A DNA stretch of 64,000 nt. It comes from Lachnospiraceae bacterium (GTDB lineage Bacteria; Bacillota; Clostridia; Lachnospirales; Lachnospiraceae). Below, in pieces: positions 8,136 through 17,891 of this stretch. A program made the position numbers and the translations under genes. Every line of letters starts with the position of its first letter. Position 1 is the stretch's first letter. The notes under the pieces were generated by a model. The model was not told where the DNA came from, did no database searches, and saw only the letters and a list, made by a program, of their open reading frames with translations. The stretch lies in assembly GCA_017437065.1 (NCBI GenBank), contig JAFSBX010000141.1, positions 124,001-188,000 of the forward strand, given 5' to 3'.

Positions 8136-10496
8136 ATGATTTTATCAAAAAAACAAATGACGGAAGAAGATATTAAATTACAGTTTATTACTCCTGCGAT
8201 AGTATCTAAGTGGGACCAAAGTAAAATAACAATGGAAACTTCCATAACAGACGGACGTATTAATTTAAAAGGTAATTTAGTGTCACGTCAAAAACCGAAA
8301 AAAGCAGATTATATATTGTACATTAATAAATATAAACCGATTGCGGTTGTGGAGGCAAAAGATAATACTCATTCTGTTTCTCATGGTTTACAACAAGCTA
8401 TGACATATGCGCAAATGTTGGATGTTCCTTTTGCTTATAGCTCAAACGGTGATGGCTTTATGGAGCATGATTTTATTACTGGACAGGAGCGGGAAATTGA
8501 ATTAGATAAGTTTCCGACATCTGACGAATTGGTAAAGCGTTGGGAATGTGGAGCAAATGCCGGGGCCGGATTGTCAGAAAATGAAAAGAAAATCATAGCA
8601 CAGCCATATTATTCAAGTCAAAATACATATGACCCCAGATATTATCAGCGAAATGCAATTAATCGTACTGTGGAAGCTATTGCAAAAGGGCAGGAGAGAT
8701 TATTGCTTGTTATGGCAACTGGAACTGGTAAGACATATACTGCTTTTCAAATTGTGTATCGTTTGTTGAAAGCTGGCTTGAAGAAGAAAGTTTTATATTT
8801 GGCAGATAGAAATATTCTTGTAGATCAGTCGATACAGCAGGATTTTGCACCGCTCGAGAAAACAATTCACAAGGTGAATTTTGCCAAAGATGACCCGACG
8901 ACAATTACATCGCATGAAGTTTATTTTTCTTTATATCAACAGTTAGCAGGCAATGAAGAAGATGATGAAGGAAGCGGTGATGAAACAGTTAGTAAGTTTG
9001 AAAAGCTTTTCAATAAAGAGTTTTTTGATTTAATAATTGTAGATGAGTGTCATAGAGGAAGTGCTAAAAAGGACAGTAACTGGCGAAGAATACTTGATTA
9101 TTTTTCATCAGCTACACAGATTGGTATGACAGCAACACCGAAAGAGACTAAGTATATTTCTAATATGGATTATTTTGGAGAGCCAATATATACCTACAGC
9201 TTGCGAGAGGGTATTGATGATGGTTTTCTTGCTCCGTTTAAGGTGATAAATATTAAGACTAATATTGGAGAGGGATGGAGGCCTTTCAAAGGACAACTGG
9301 ATAAGTTTGGTAATGTAATTGAGGACAGAATTTATACAAATAGTGACTTTGATTACAACATCGTTTTGGAAGACCGTATTGAAGAAGTAGCTTTGGAAGT
9401 TACAAATTATCTTAAAGCAACAGATAGAATGCAGAAAACGATTGTATTTTGCGCTACAGAAGAACATGCAGAGCGTATGCGTGTGGCGTTAAACAATCTG
9501 AATAAAGATATGGTTCAGAAAAATCCAGATTATGTTGTCAGAATTACCGGTTCGGATACCTACGGCAAGAGTAAATTGGATTATTTTATCTCTGTGTCTT
9601 CTGAATATCCTGTAATTGCAACAACATCAAAACTATTATCGACAGGAGCAGACTGTAAGATGACAAAGCTTATTGTATTAGATGAAATGATAGCATCTAT
9701 GACAGAATTTAAGCAGATAATTGGTAGAGGAACCAGATTAAGAGAAAAGGATGGCAAAACACATTTTACGGTAATGGATTTTAGAAATGTAACACGATTA
9801 TTCGCTGACCCGGAGTGGGATGGGCCTATTGAAATTGACCCGAATTATCCGCCACAGGTAACACCTATCGGACCGAAGCCACCTATACCACCTGCTCCTC
9901 CGGTTACGCCACCACCGCGCAATGAGAAACCGATTGTAACAGTAGATGGATGTCGTGTTGAAATTCTTGGTAAAATTGTATCTGTTTATGATGTGGATGG
10001 AAAGTTACTTAGACAGGAAAGTGTTGTAGACTATACAAAAGCAAATATACTTGGTCAATATGCCTCATTGGATTATTTTATTCGCAAGTGGAATGAAAAT
10101 GATAAAAAGGAAGTTATAAGAGACCTTTTGAAAGAACAAGGTATTGACCTTGCTTTGTTAAAGGCAGACCAAAATATGTCAGAAGTGGATGACTTTGATT
10201 TCATATGTCATGTGGCATATGATCAAAAGCCACTTACAAGAATAGAGAGAGCCAATAATGTACGGAAGCGAGACTTTCTTAACAGATATGGAGAATATGC
10301 AAGGCGGGTACTTGAAATTCTATTGGATAAGTATATGAATGATGGTATTTATGAAATTGAGAAGACAGAAATACTTAAATTGGACCCGTTTAATAAATTT
10401 GGAAAGCCGGCTAAGATTGCTAGTTACTTCGGAGGTAAAGAAGGTTATCTGAATGCAGTAAAGGAACTGGAAGAAGAAATATATAAGGTAGGATAA
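8136..10496 (+). CDS. hsdR: Type I restriction enzyme, R subunit
   Basis: Motor and nuclease subunit of 786 residues. The N-terminal PD-(D/E)XK nuclease shows D58 and E73-A-K75. The helicase core has Walker A ATGTGKT (K199) and the DECH box at residues 303-306, followed by the second RecA domain ending IGRGTRLREKDGKTHF. A proline-rich linker lies at about 568-600, and a C-terminal helical domain contacts the methylase complex. With HsdM and HsdS it translocates and cuts DNA lacking the cognate methylation. GGAGGT precedes the ATG. The order R-M-S in one operon is intact. Confidence 0.96.
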   Translation: MILSKKQMTEEDIKLQFITPAIVSKWDQSKITMETSITDGRINLKGNLVSRQKPKKADYILYINKYKPIAVVEAKDNTHSVSHGLQQAMTYAQMLDVPFAYSSNGDGFMEHDFITGQEREIELDKFPTSDELVKRWECGANAGAGLSENEKKIIAQPYYSSQNTYDPRYYQRNAINRTVEAIAKGQERLLLVMATGTGKTYTAFQIVYRLLKAGLKKKVLYLADRNILVDQSIQQDFAPLEKTIHKVNFAKDDPTTITSHEVYFSLYQQLAGNEEDDEGSGDETVSKFEKLFNKEFFDLIIVDECHRGSAKKDSNWRRILDYFSSATQIGMTATPKETKYISNMDYFGEPIYTYSLREGIDDGFLAPFKVINIKTNIGEGWRPFKGQLDKFGNVIEDRIYTNSDFDYNIVLEDRIEEVALEVTNYLKATDRMQKTIVFCATEEHAERMRVALNNLNKDMVQKNPDYVVRITGSDTYGKSKLDYFISVSSEYPVIATTSKLLSTGADCKMTKLIVLDEMIASMTEFKQIIGRGTRLREKDGKTHFTVMDFRNVTRLFADPEWDGPIEIDPNYPPQVTPIGPKPPIPPAPPVTPPPRNEKPIVTVDGCRVEILGKIVSVYDVDGKLLRQESVVDYTKANILGQYASLDYFIRKWNENDKKEVIRDLLKEQGIDLALLKADQNMSEVDDFDFICHVAYDQKPLTRIERANNVRKRDFLNRYGEYARRVLEILLDKYMNDGIYEIEKTEILKLDPFNKFGKPAKIASYFGGKEGYLNAVKELEEEIYKVG

Positions 10497-10500
10497 AAAT

Positions 10501-12024
10501 ATGAGTTTAACAAATTTTGTAAAAAGAGTAAGAGATATTATGCGTAATGATGCAGGAATAAATGGCGACGCACAGCGCATTGAACAGATGGCATGGATGT
10601 TATTTCTTAAAGTTTATGATGAAAAAGAAAATGACTGGGATATGGATGAAGATAATTATTTGTCAATAATTCCCGAACCATGTAGATGGAGAAATTGGGC
10701 TGTAGATGACCGTTCTGGCAAAGCAATCACAGGTGACACTTTATTGAACTTTGTAAACAATACATTATTCCCTGTATTAAAAGGACAGAATGCTATTGAT
10801 GTCAGAGATGGGGCAGAAATAGAAGGAATTGTGGTTTCAAAGGAAACACCTATTAAAAAAGCCATTGTGCAAACCACTTTCGAAGATGCCAATAACTATA
10901 TGAAAGATGGTGTTTTACTTAGGCAGATTGTTAATATTATTGATGAACTGGAACTTGGTGATTACGAAGAAAGTCATGCTTTTGGAGAAATATATGAAAC
11001 TATTTTGAAAGAACTTCAAAGTGCCGGTTCATCAGGCGAATACTATACACCTCGTGCAGTCACTGACTTTATGGCAAAAATGATTAGCCCACAGATTGGG
11101 GAGCGAGTAGCGGATTTTGCTTGTGGTACAGGTGGATTTTTAACCAGTTGGTTAAAGGAGCTTGCTCCTAAGGTTAAAAATACAGATGACCAGGAGAAGT
11201 TCGGAGAATCAATCTATGGTATAGAAAAGAAGCAGTTTCCATATATGTTATGTATTACGAATATGCTTCTGCATGGTATTGATATACCTCGAATTTATCA
11301 TGATAATTTTTTGCTTAGGGATGTTTTGGATTATACGGTTGATGACCAGTTTGAGGTGGTACTTATGAATCCGCCATATGGAGGAAATGAAAAAACAGAA
11401 GTAAAGAATCACTTCCCGTCGGACCTTGCAAGTAGTGAGACTGCGGACTTGTTTATGTCTGTTATTATGTACCGCTTAAAGAAGAATGGACGTGCAGCAG
11501 TTATTTTGCCGGATGGATTTTTATTTGGTACTGATAATGCAAAAGTGGCAATTAAGAAAAAATTATTCTCTGAATATAATTTGCATACGGTTATTCGTAT
11601 GCCACACAGTGTATTTTCACCATATACATCAATTACAACTAATATTTTGTTCTTTGATAAGACGGAACCTACAAAAGAAACATGGTTTTATCGTTTGGAT
11701 ATGCCAGAGGGATACAAGAACTTTTCAAAGACAAAGCCAATGGAATTGAAACATTTTGATTCGGTTATTGAGTGGTGGAATAATAGAGAAGAAATCAATG
11801 TAGATGGATTTGATAAGGCTAAAAAATATTCGGCAGAAGAACTTGCTATAAGAAACTATAATATTGATTTGTGCGGTTATCCACATGAAGAAGAGGATAT
11901 ATTACCACCTAAAGAACTGATTCAACAGTATCAAGAAAAGCGCGCAAGTTTGAACGCAGATATAGACAGAATCCTTGCTCAGATTACAGCGATATTGGGT
12001 ATCAATTTGACGGAGGAAGAGTAA
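10501..12024 (+). CDS. hsdM: Type I restriction-modification system, M subunit
   Basis: N6-adenine DNA methyltransferase of 507 residues. It has the N-terminal HsdM helical domain, the SAM-binding motif D205-FACGTGGF, and the catalytic N290-PPY-293. It forms M2S with HsdS for methylation and R2M2S for cleavage. The start is 4 bases after the hsdR stop, and its stop overlaps the hsdS start by one base (TAATG), indicating translational coupling. Nothing looks truncated. Confidence 0.97.
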   Translation: MSLTNFVKRVRDIMRNDAGINGDAQRIEQMAWMLFLKVYDEKENDWDMDEDNYLSIIPEPCRWRNWAVDDRSGKAITGDTLLNFVNNTLFPVLKGQNAIDVRDGAEIEGIVVSKETPIKKAIVQTTFEDANNYMKDGVLLRQIVNIIDELELGDYEESHAFGEIYETILKELQSAGSSGEYYTPRAVTDFMAKMISPQIGERVADFACGTGGFLTSWLKELAPKVKNTDDQEKFGESIYGIEKKQFPYMLCITNMLLHGIDIPRIYHDNFLLRDVLDYTVDDQFEVVLMNPPYGGNEKTEVKNHFPSDLASSETADLFMSVIMYRLKKNGRAAVILPDGFLFGTDNAKVAIKKKLFSEYNLHTVIRMPHSVFSPYTSITTNILFFDKTEPTKETWFYRLDMPEGYKNFSKTKPMELKHFDSVIEWWNNREEINVDGFDKAKKYSAEELAIRNYNIDLCGYPHEEEDILPPKELIQQYQEKRASLNADIDRILAQITAILGINLTEEE

Positions 12025-13568
12025 TGACAGGACAGCAGTTAAAAAATTCAATATTACAAATGGCTGTTCAGGGGAAACTGGTACCTCAGGACCCAAATGA
12101 TGAACCGGCATCTGTATTATTAGAACGAATAAGAAAAGAAAAAGAACAGTTTATAAAAGAGGGTAAAATTAAGAAGGATAAGAATCCTTCTTATATCTTC
12201 CGAGGTGACAATAATTTGCCTTATGAGAAGGTTGGCAAAAACGAGCCTGTTTGTATAGCCGATGAGGTTCCTTTTGAGATTCCTGAGAGTTGGGAATGGG
12301 CAAGGCTGAGTGGTATTGTTTTTAATCGCGGTCAAATGACACCAAGTGCAGATTTTTGCTATATAGATATTGGTTCTATAGATAATAAGAAACAGCAGCT
12401 TAGTGAAGAAGAAAATATTATTTCCGCTGAAAAGGCACCTTCAAGAGCACGAAAGGTTGTGGCGCAAGGCGATATACTTTACTCAACAGTGCGACCGTAT
12501 TTACATAATATGTGCATTATAAATAAGGAATTTAGTCATCAGCCAATTGCAAGCACGGGATTTGCAGCATTGGTTTGTCATTCAGACTATTTTAACGAAT
12601 TTCTTTTTTATTACCTTATGTCGCCAGATTTTGATGCATATGCTAATGATACTGATAATGCTAAAGGTGTAGCATATCCCGCAATTAATGATGCAAAGTT
12701 ATATCAAGCACTCATTCCAGTACCGCCATATTCTGAGCAAATTCGAATAGTAACTAAAATAAAGGAATTGTTGCCCTATATCGAAAAATATGCTAATGCA
12801 TATGTTGAAATAAAGCATTTGAACGACATATTTCCGGAACAACTAAAAAAATCAATTTTACAGGAAGCTGTGCAGGGAAAACTTGTACCGCAAGACCCTA
12901 ATGATGAACCAGCAAGTGTTCTGTTGGAACGTATCAGAGCAGAAAAAGAGGCTCTGATTAAGGCTGGGAAAATAAAAAAAGATAAAAATGAATCAGTAAT
13001 TTTTAGAAGGGATAATTCTCATTATGAGAAGTTGGATGGAATCGAGCGTTGTATTGATGATGAGATACCGTTTGACATCCCGGAAAGCTGGGTATGGACA
13101 CGATTTGGACAAGTTATTTCTTTGCTTTCGGGAACCGATTTTAAGACTGAAGAATACAACGATACCCAAAAAGGAACACCATATATTACTGGTGCCAGCA
13201 GCTTATCAGAGAACGGCGTTTTACTAAACCGTTGGACAGAAACGCCAAGGGTAATTGCTAATCGTGGCGATGTGCTGCTAGTTTGCAAGGGTTCTGGCTA
13301 CGGAAAAACAGTGATTTGTGATGTAGAAGAAGCTCATATCGCAAGGCAAATCATGGCAATAAAAAAGTTTATATCATTGGACATGCACTATGTCCGTTTG
13401 TTCTTACAAGCAAACTTCGATAAAATCAAATCTAGGGGGCAGGGTGTTATTCCTGGAATAGATCGTAATAGTGTTATGGACCTCTTATTTCCTATTCCGC
13501 CGTTATCTGAGCAACGCCGTATCGTTGAAAAACAGCAAGAATTGTTCGATAAGCTCACTCTGATTTAG
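12024..13568 (+). CDS. hsdS: Type I specificity subunit (expressed copy)
   Basis: A 514-residue HsdS with two target-recognition domains. Repeated conserved segments (SILQ-AVQGKLVPQDPNDEP at residues 8-30 and again near 280) precede each variable domain: TRD1 about 90-260 and TRD2 about 350-500. Each TRD ends in the P-P-x-x-EQ-RIV helix motif. This copy has the operon start and is downstream of hsdM, so it is the active one. Bases 12211-12283 and 13015-13075 are repeated in inverted orientation in the silent cassettes downstream, placing each TRD at a possible recombination boundary. Confidence 0.95.
   Translation: MTGQQLKNSILQMAVQGKLVPQDPNDEPASVLLERIRKEKEQFIKEGKIKKDKNPSYIFRGDNNLPYEKVGKNEPVCIADEVPFEIPESWEWARLSGIVFNRGQMTPSADFCYIDIGSIDNKKQQLSEEENIISAEKAPSRARKVVAQGDILYSTVRPYLHNMCIINKEFSHQPIASTGFAALVCHSDYFNEFLFYYLMSPDFDAYANDTDNAKGVAYPAINDAKLYQALIPVPPYSEQIRIVTKIKELLPYIEKYANAYVEIKHLNDIFPEQLKKSILQEAVQGKLVPQDPNDEPASVLLERIRAEKEALIKAGKIKKDKNESVIFRRDNSHYEKLDGIERCIDDEIPFDIPESWVWTRFGQVISLLSGTDFKTEEYNDTQKGTPYITGASSLSENGVLLNRWTETPRVIANRGDVLLVCKGSGYGKTVICDVEEAHIARQIMAIKKFISLDMHYVRLFLQANFDKIKSRGQGVIPGIDRNSVMDLLFPIPPLSEQRRIVEKQQELFDKLTLI
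12211..12283 (+). repeat. hsdS inverted repeat 1, left copy
   Basis: 73 bases that read identically, inverted, at 16385-16457 by eye. They encode the segment just before TRD1 (LPYEKVGKNEPVCIADEVPF). Inversion here would exchange the first recognition domain. Confidence 0.85.
13015..13075 (+). repeat. hsdS inverted repeat 2, left copy
   Basis: 61 bases that read identically, inverted, at 14987-15047. They encode the conserved segment just before TRD2. Inversion here would exchange TRD2 with the domain in the 14464-15030 cassette. Confidence 0.85.
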
Positions 13569-13587
13569 CGCGGAATTGTATAATATC

Positions 13588-13610
13588 TGGCGAAAGGAGG
13601 TCTTTCGCCA
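13588..13610 (+). promoter_or_regulatory. Hairpin holding the recombinase ribosome site
   Basis: TGGCGAAAG (13588-13596) pairs perfectly with CTTTCGCCA (13602-13610). The GAGG of the Shine-Dalgarno lies in and beside the 5-base loop, and the A of the ATG is the last paired base. The structure may limit translation of the recombinase. Confidence 0.6.
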
Positions 13611-14419
13611 TGTTAGAAAAAGAAAAATTTGAAAGACACTTGAGAGGTACAAATCTCTCAGAAAACACCATTTCATCGTATATGTTTGCCATCAAGCAGT
13701 ACGGAGAACAGTACGATGATGTCACCCAGAAAAAGTTGCGTGAGTATAAGGTATGGCTGATTGAGAATTACAAGCCCAAGACGGTTAATCTCAGACTTCG
13801 TGCCATCAACTGTTACTTGGAGTGCATCGGCAAGGAAAAATGGAAGTTGCCATTTGTCCGTGTGCAGCAGAAAACCTTTCTGGAAAACGTAATCAGTGAA
13901 GCAGACTACGAATACTTCAAATCCTGTCTGAAAAAGGATGATGAAATGTTCTGGTATTTTGTGATCCGCTTCCTTGCTGCTACCGGAGCCAGAGTGAGCG
14001 AACTGATTCAGATTAAGGCTGAACACGTCAAGCTGGGGCATCTCGACCTATACTCCAAGGGTGGCAAATTACGCAGAATTTATATTCCCAAAGACTTACA
14101 AAATGAAGCCCTTTCTTGGTTGGCTGAAAAACAACAGGAAAGTGGCTTCATTTTTTTGAACAAATATGGGGAACGTATTACCACCCGTGGTATCTCCGGG
14201 CAACTGAAAAAGTTGGCGGTGAAATATGGCATCAATCCTGCGGTTGTGTATCCGCACTCATTCCGTCACAGGTTTGCTAAGAGTTTCCTTGATCGTTGTA
14301 ATGATATAGCGTTCCTGGCTGATCTCATGGGGCATGAAAGCATTGAAACCACCCGCATCTATCTCAGAAAAACAGCCACAGAGCAGAGAGAAATCGTTGA
14401 TACAATCGTAGATTGGTAA
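13610..14419 (+). CDS. Tyrosine recombinase of the hsdS inversion system
   Basis: A 269-residue tyrosine recombinase. The N-terminal SAM-like core-binding domain spans about 1-90. The catalytic set is visible: R128 (GARVSEL), H216-xx-R219 (HSFRHRF), H242 (LMGHES) and Y251 (RIYLRKT). It sits between the active hsdS and the inverted silent hsdS cassettes, inside both possible invertible segments. This is the standard arrangement of phase-variable type I systems in Firmicutes. It is too short and too placed for a prophage integrase; no phage genes are nearby. Confidence 0.93.
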   Translation: MLEKEKFERHLRGTNLSENTISSYMFAIKQYGEQYDDVTQKKLREYKVWLIENYKPKTVNLRLRAINCYLECIGKEKWKLPFVRVQQKTFLENVISEADYEYFKSCLKKDDEMFWYFVIRFLAATGARVSELIQIKAEHVKLGHLDLYSKGGKLRRIYIPKDLQNEALSWLAEKQQESGFIFLNKYGERITTRGISGQLKKLAVKYGINPAVVYPHSFRHRFAKSFLDRCNDIAFLADLMGHESIETTRIYLRKTATEQREIVDTIVDW

Positions 14420-14426
14420 AAGAAAA

Positions 14427-14458
14427 GGCATACACTTCGAGATGTTGAAGTGTATGCC
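14427..14458. terminator. Bidirectional hairpin terminator
   Basis: GGCATACACTTC (14427-14438) pairs perfectly with GAAGTGTATGCC (14447-14458). AAAA precedes it and TTTTAT follows, so it may stop transcripts from the recombinase and from the silent hsdS cassette. Confidence 0.75.
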
Positions 14459-14463
14459 TGATT

Positions 14464-15030
14464 TTATAGGATGTCGCATGATTCAATTACGAAATTTGCT
14501 CGTTGGACAATTCTCTTTTGTTCCTTTACTGGAGGAAGTGGAACAAGATAGTTGGAAATGAACTCTTTTCCAACACGCTGTTGTCCTGCCGTTCCAGTAA
14601 AGTTTTTCATACCATCTTGAATAAAGGCATGGGTTTTGCAGAGCAACAAAAAGTATGGCATATACAACATTTTTGTATAATCACGAAGTATATGAAGCTC
14701 CGTTGTGCCAGCACCATATCCATTAGGAAGATTACAAATCACAGCAGATTTTCTGTTCTGAAAACATGGAGTTATTTTTGCAATGACAACATCATTGTCA
14801 GCAAAATGGGTAAATCCGGATTTTATATCTTTCCATTGTCTTTCTTCAAAGGTATGGCTATTGCTAAAACCATCTTGCAAAAGCGGCATCGGCATAAAAC
14901 CAACAACGGTATCATCAGAAATAGCGTTTCTTGGATTGATCGTAAACAAGGACCCCATCCTAATCCATTCCCATGTATCTGGGATATCAAACGGTATCTC
15001 ATCATCAATACAACGCTCGATTCCATCCAA
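14464..15030 (-). pseudogene. Silent hsdS cassette carrying an alternative TRD2
   Basis: A partial hsdS of 188 codons on the minus strand. It opens inside the shared repeat (MDGIERCIDDEIPFDIPDTW) and holds one recognition domain ending PLPPVKEQKRIV. There is no promoter or ribosome site of its own. It is not decayed: the frame is open throughout, as expected for a cassette kept for recombination. Inversion between 13015-13075 and 14987-15047 would place it behind the TRD1 half of the active gene. Confidence 0.85.
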
Positions 15031-15047
15031 CTTCTCATAATGAGAAT
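14987..15047 (-). repeat. hsdS inverted repeat 2, right copy
   Basis: Inverted copy of 13015-13075. The next base past the repeat on each side differs, which defines the boundary. Confidence 0.85.
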
Positions 15048-15054
15048 AATGTCA

Positions 15055-16476
15055 TTAAAAACAATCACATACGTTTTCTAATTCACGTACTCGCTCGACA
15101 ATACGCATTTGTTCTGGTAAAGGAGGTAATGGTAACAAAAGCTTTTTGAAAATTTCAAAGGGTGGTATATTTTTAATTGCTGACCCCTTGCTATTTGCTT
15201 TAGCTGACTCCTTTAGCACATAGTCAAAATATAGCAAGAAATAGTCAATGTTTATCGGAGCAAATATTTCCATTCTCATTAAAGCTTGATTGATAATTCC
15301 ATCCTCAATATTTTCTGGAAGAATATAGGTTTCTCCAATTGTGCCAGCACAACTAACAATTATATCTCCTGGCTTAACTGAAAAACTTTTCATTTTTTCG
15401 TCATAGTATTTTCGGGTTATATAATAATCACCAAGTGCATGGTCTTTCTTTATAGCATTTTTCTGCTCGTAAACTTTAACTGTATCCGCTCCTTTTTTTA
15501 CGAACATTCCTTTTGTCAAGGCACTTCCAAAAGGTCCTTTGCGATAAACACCTATATCATTCAATCTTACTAATTCCCACGAAATAGGAATATCAAAGCC
15601 TAATTCATCATCAATGCAAACTTCTTCTGAACCACGCTTTTCATAATGAGAATTATCCCTTCTGAAAATGACGGATTCGTTCTTATCTTTTTTGATTTTG
15701 CCTACTTTAATTAGTGCCTGTTTTTCGGCTCGGATACGTTCCAATAAAGTGCTTGCGGGTTCATCATTTTCATCTTGGGGTACAAGTCTGCCCTGAACAG
15801 CTTTTTGAAGGATAGACTTTTTTAGTTGGTCTGGGAAAATATTATGCAATTGTTTTGATTTTGTATGTGCAACACTATATTCAATAACATAAGGCATAAC
15901 CACATTAAGCTTTTCAATAATGCGAATTTGCTCTTGTATAGGGGGAATTGGAACAAGCATATTTCCTAGCGTTTTTCCATTGCAGTTTGGCTGCGCAGTA
16001 GCAATAGTACCGTCGCGTAATTGCGACCAATACAACTCACTTTCCATAAAGAATTTCAAATATTGTGGGCATAAGTGATTGCTATATCTGGTTCTAATTA
16101 AGTAGCCCGCATAGATTGCATCTTCTGGAACTTCTTTTACAAGACAAGATTTTCCAACAGTTCCTCCTGTTCTAGCAAAAAGAATATCATTAGGTTTCAA
16201 ACGATATACATCAATTTCACTTTCTTTTATATCGCAATAAGGAACTGTTTCCCATATTATAGAATTGTCCTGAATATCACTAATGCGAACCATCTTTATT
16301 CGCCCGTTTCCCTGTGCAGGTGCATTATAACCATATTGAATAGATTCTGACAAGGTTCCCCAACGAGCCCATTCCCAAGTATCCGGAATCTCAAAAGGAA
16401 CCTCATCGGCTATACAAACAGGCTCGTTTTTGCCAACCTTCTCATAAGGCAAATTATGAATTCTATTTTCTCTCAA
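15055..16476 (-). pseudogene. Silent hsdS copy with alternative TRD1 and TRD2
   Basis: An open frame of 473 codons on the minus strand lacking the N-terminal conserved segment of HsdS. It begins in the inverted repeat (LPYEKVGKNEPVCIADEVPF) and carries two recognition domains that differ from those of the active gene, separated by SILQKAVQGRLVPQDENDEP. The first ends PIPPIQEQIRIIEK and the second PLPPLPEQMRIVER. No ribosome site precedes it, so it is a donor. With the other cassette, TRD1 has two variants and TRD2 three. Confidence 0.85.
16385..16457 (-). repeat. hsdS inverted repeat 1, right copy
   Basis: Inverted copy of 12211-12283, 73 bases, at the outer end of the silent hsdS copy. It defines a 4.2-kb potential invertible segment that includes the recombinase. 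Confidence 0.85.
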
Positions 16477-16574
16477 TTTCCACTCAATTTACATTCAATG
16501 TAGGTTGGGCGGATTTTTTATATTCTAGACCTACAAAATAAAACGCCCGCAGGGCAGAAAGGTAGGTACAGAGT

Positions 16575-17030
16575 ATGTACGAAGAAAATAATTCACAGGA
16601 CAAGCCGGTTGTAATCGGCATTGACCACGGGTATTCACTTATGAAAACCAGGCATCACATTTTTAGTAACGGTATAGTGAGGTGCAATGGCAGACCACCG
16701 GTGGCAGAGAACAGTTTTTATTATGATGGCAGTTATTACTGCATTGGTGGGGAGCGTAAGACAGTTCACGAAGATAAGACAGTGGATGAGGATTTTTTCC
16801 TTTTGACATTAGTAGCTGTTGCCAAGGAAATTAAAACAAGAGAATTGCCACGCACCTTGCGTGTGGTGCTGGGTGTGGGAGTACCTTTTAAGAAATTCGG
16901 GAAGGAGCAGGCGAAGCTGGTAGCGTATTTGAAGCGAAGCGGTACACATTTTATTGAGTTCGAAGAGGAGGATTATGTAAAGGATGTAAAAGCACCGGCA
17001 AGTTTATGCACGCGGCAAAGCGTTGGGTGA
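16575..17030 (+). pseudogene. ParM-like plasmid segregation ATPase, truncated
   Basis: N-terminal 151 residues of an actin-like ParM/StbA protein. The phosphate-1 loop GIDHGYSLMKT is at residues 15-25, followed by the typical SNGIV and the strand LRVVLGVGVPFKKFG. A ParM protein is usually about 300 residues; here the frame ends soon after EEDYVKDV, without the second actin half. Such genes belong to plasmids or conjugative elements, so this is a footprint of lost mobile DNA. The start has AGAAAGG upstream. Confidence 0.7.
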
Positions 17031-17717
17031 TGCGGAAGTGTATGCTAAAAGGCTACAATCAGGTAGATTTGCTGGCTCGTTCCGATGGTAACAATTATTG
17101 GGTAGAAAAGCGGGGGAAGTCTTTGGGTGAGAAGTATGATAAGGCGGCTTTGGAAAAGCGAATTGCAGAAGTTATTGCTCTTAAGGAAGAAGAACTTAGG
17201 GCAGAGTAGGAAGCAATGCGAGAGGAAACGTTTGAGCTTGCAGAACTACAATCACGATTCATTTACTTACAATACGAATTTCAATACAAATTTCAATACA
17301 ATCTGGATAAGATTTCGGATCTTGATTATGAGCATTGTTACAGGAATCCGGAGTATATTACTTATCAATCCAATGTATCACGGATTTTGGATAAGGCAAC
17401 AGGCATATGACAAGAACTGGAGCCTGTGTAATATTCTTGCGGAACGTAATCGTAGTATCAAAGAAGAATGTGAAGGAATCATTTAAGGTTATGCACAGTT
17501 GCTTAGAGGTGCAGAAGGTGTCTTAAACAGTAAAGGATTAGGCAATAATAAACTGGTAGATGATATGGCAGAAAAAACGGCGAAAGTTATTTTGCAAGAG
17601 ATGCATGGAAAAGATTTTTCTGAGTATGGATTTCGGGATGCTTGTATTAAGTCAGAGATGCAATTACAGAATGAGGACAAAGACAGAAGTTATGAAAGAG
17701 GTATTCGGATTCGATAA
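17031..17717 (+). pseudogene. Decayed mobile-element coding fragments
   Basis: Several short frames follow one another without a complete gene. One (to 17209) ends SLGEKYDKAALEKRIAEVIA. Another (17216-17410, with continuation to 17486) is rich in Tyr and Gln. A third (about 17489-17717) contains KLVDDMAEKTAKVILQEMHG and ends after a run of charged residues. They look like pieces of mobilisation-type proteins left by deletions, but no family could be named with certainty. Confidence 0.4.
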
Positions 17718-17824
17718 GAGTGAGCGAGGTTTGCTCCATGTTGTGGTTCAAACCTCGCAGATTTCTTAACTGGAATCATTATATCATGGTTGTGTGAATT
17801 CGCCAATAATATGAAAAAATCATA

Positions 17825-17868
17825 ATTTTAACTTTTTAACTTTGCAAACAAAGTTAAAAAAGTTAAAA
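17825..17868. promoter_or_regulatory. Long A/T palindrome upstream of ATPase gene
   Basis: TTTTAACTTTTTAACTTTG pairs with CAAAGTTAAAAAAGTTAAAA across a 4-base centre (about 17826-17868). Each arm has two AGTTAAAA-like units. It lies 20-25 bp before the ribosome site of the ATPase gene. It could be an operator or a transcription terminator for the decayed region. Confidence 0.5.
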
Positions 17869-17891
17869 TATACGTGTAAGGAGGGTTGCTT

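Noticed and set aside
13610..14419. Recombinase as a prophage integrase
   Set aside because: No phage genes nearby; the location between active and inverted hsdS genes is that of a type I inversion enzyme.
14503..15081. Plus-strand frame of 192 codons over the silent hsdS cassette
   Set aside because: It is antisense to clear HsdS sequence and has no recognisable domain.
16490..16502. TACATTCAATGTA palindrome as an attachment site
   Set aside because: No second copy was found and it lies outside the inverted repeats, so there is no support.
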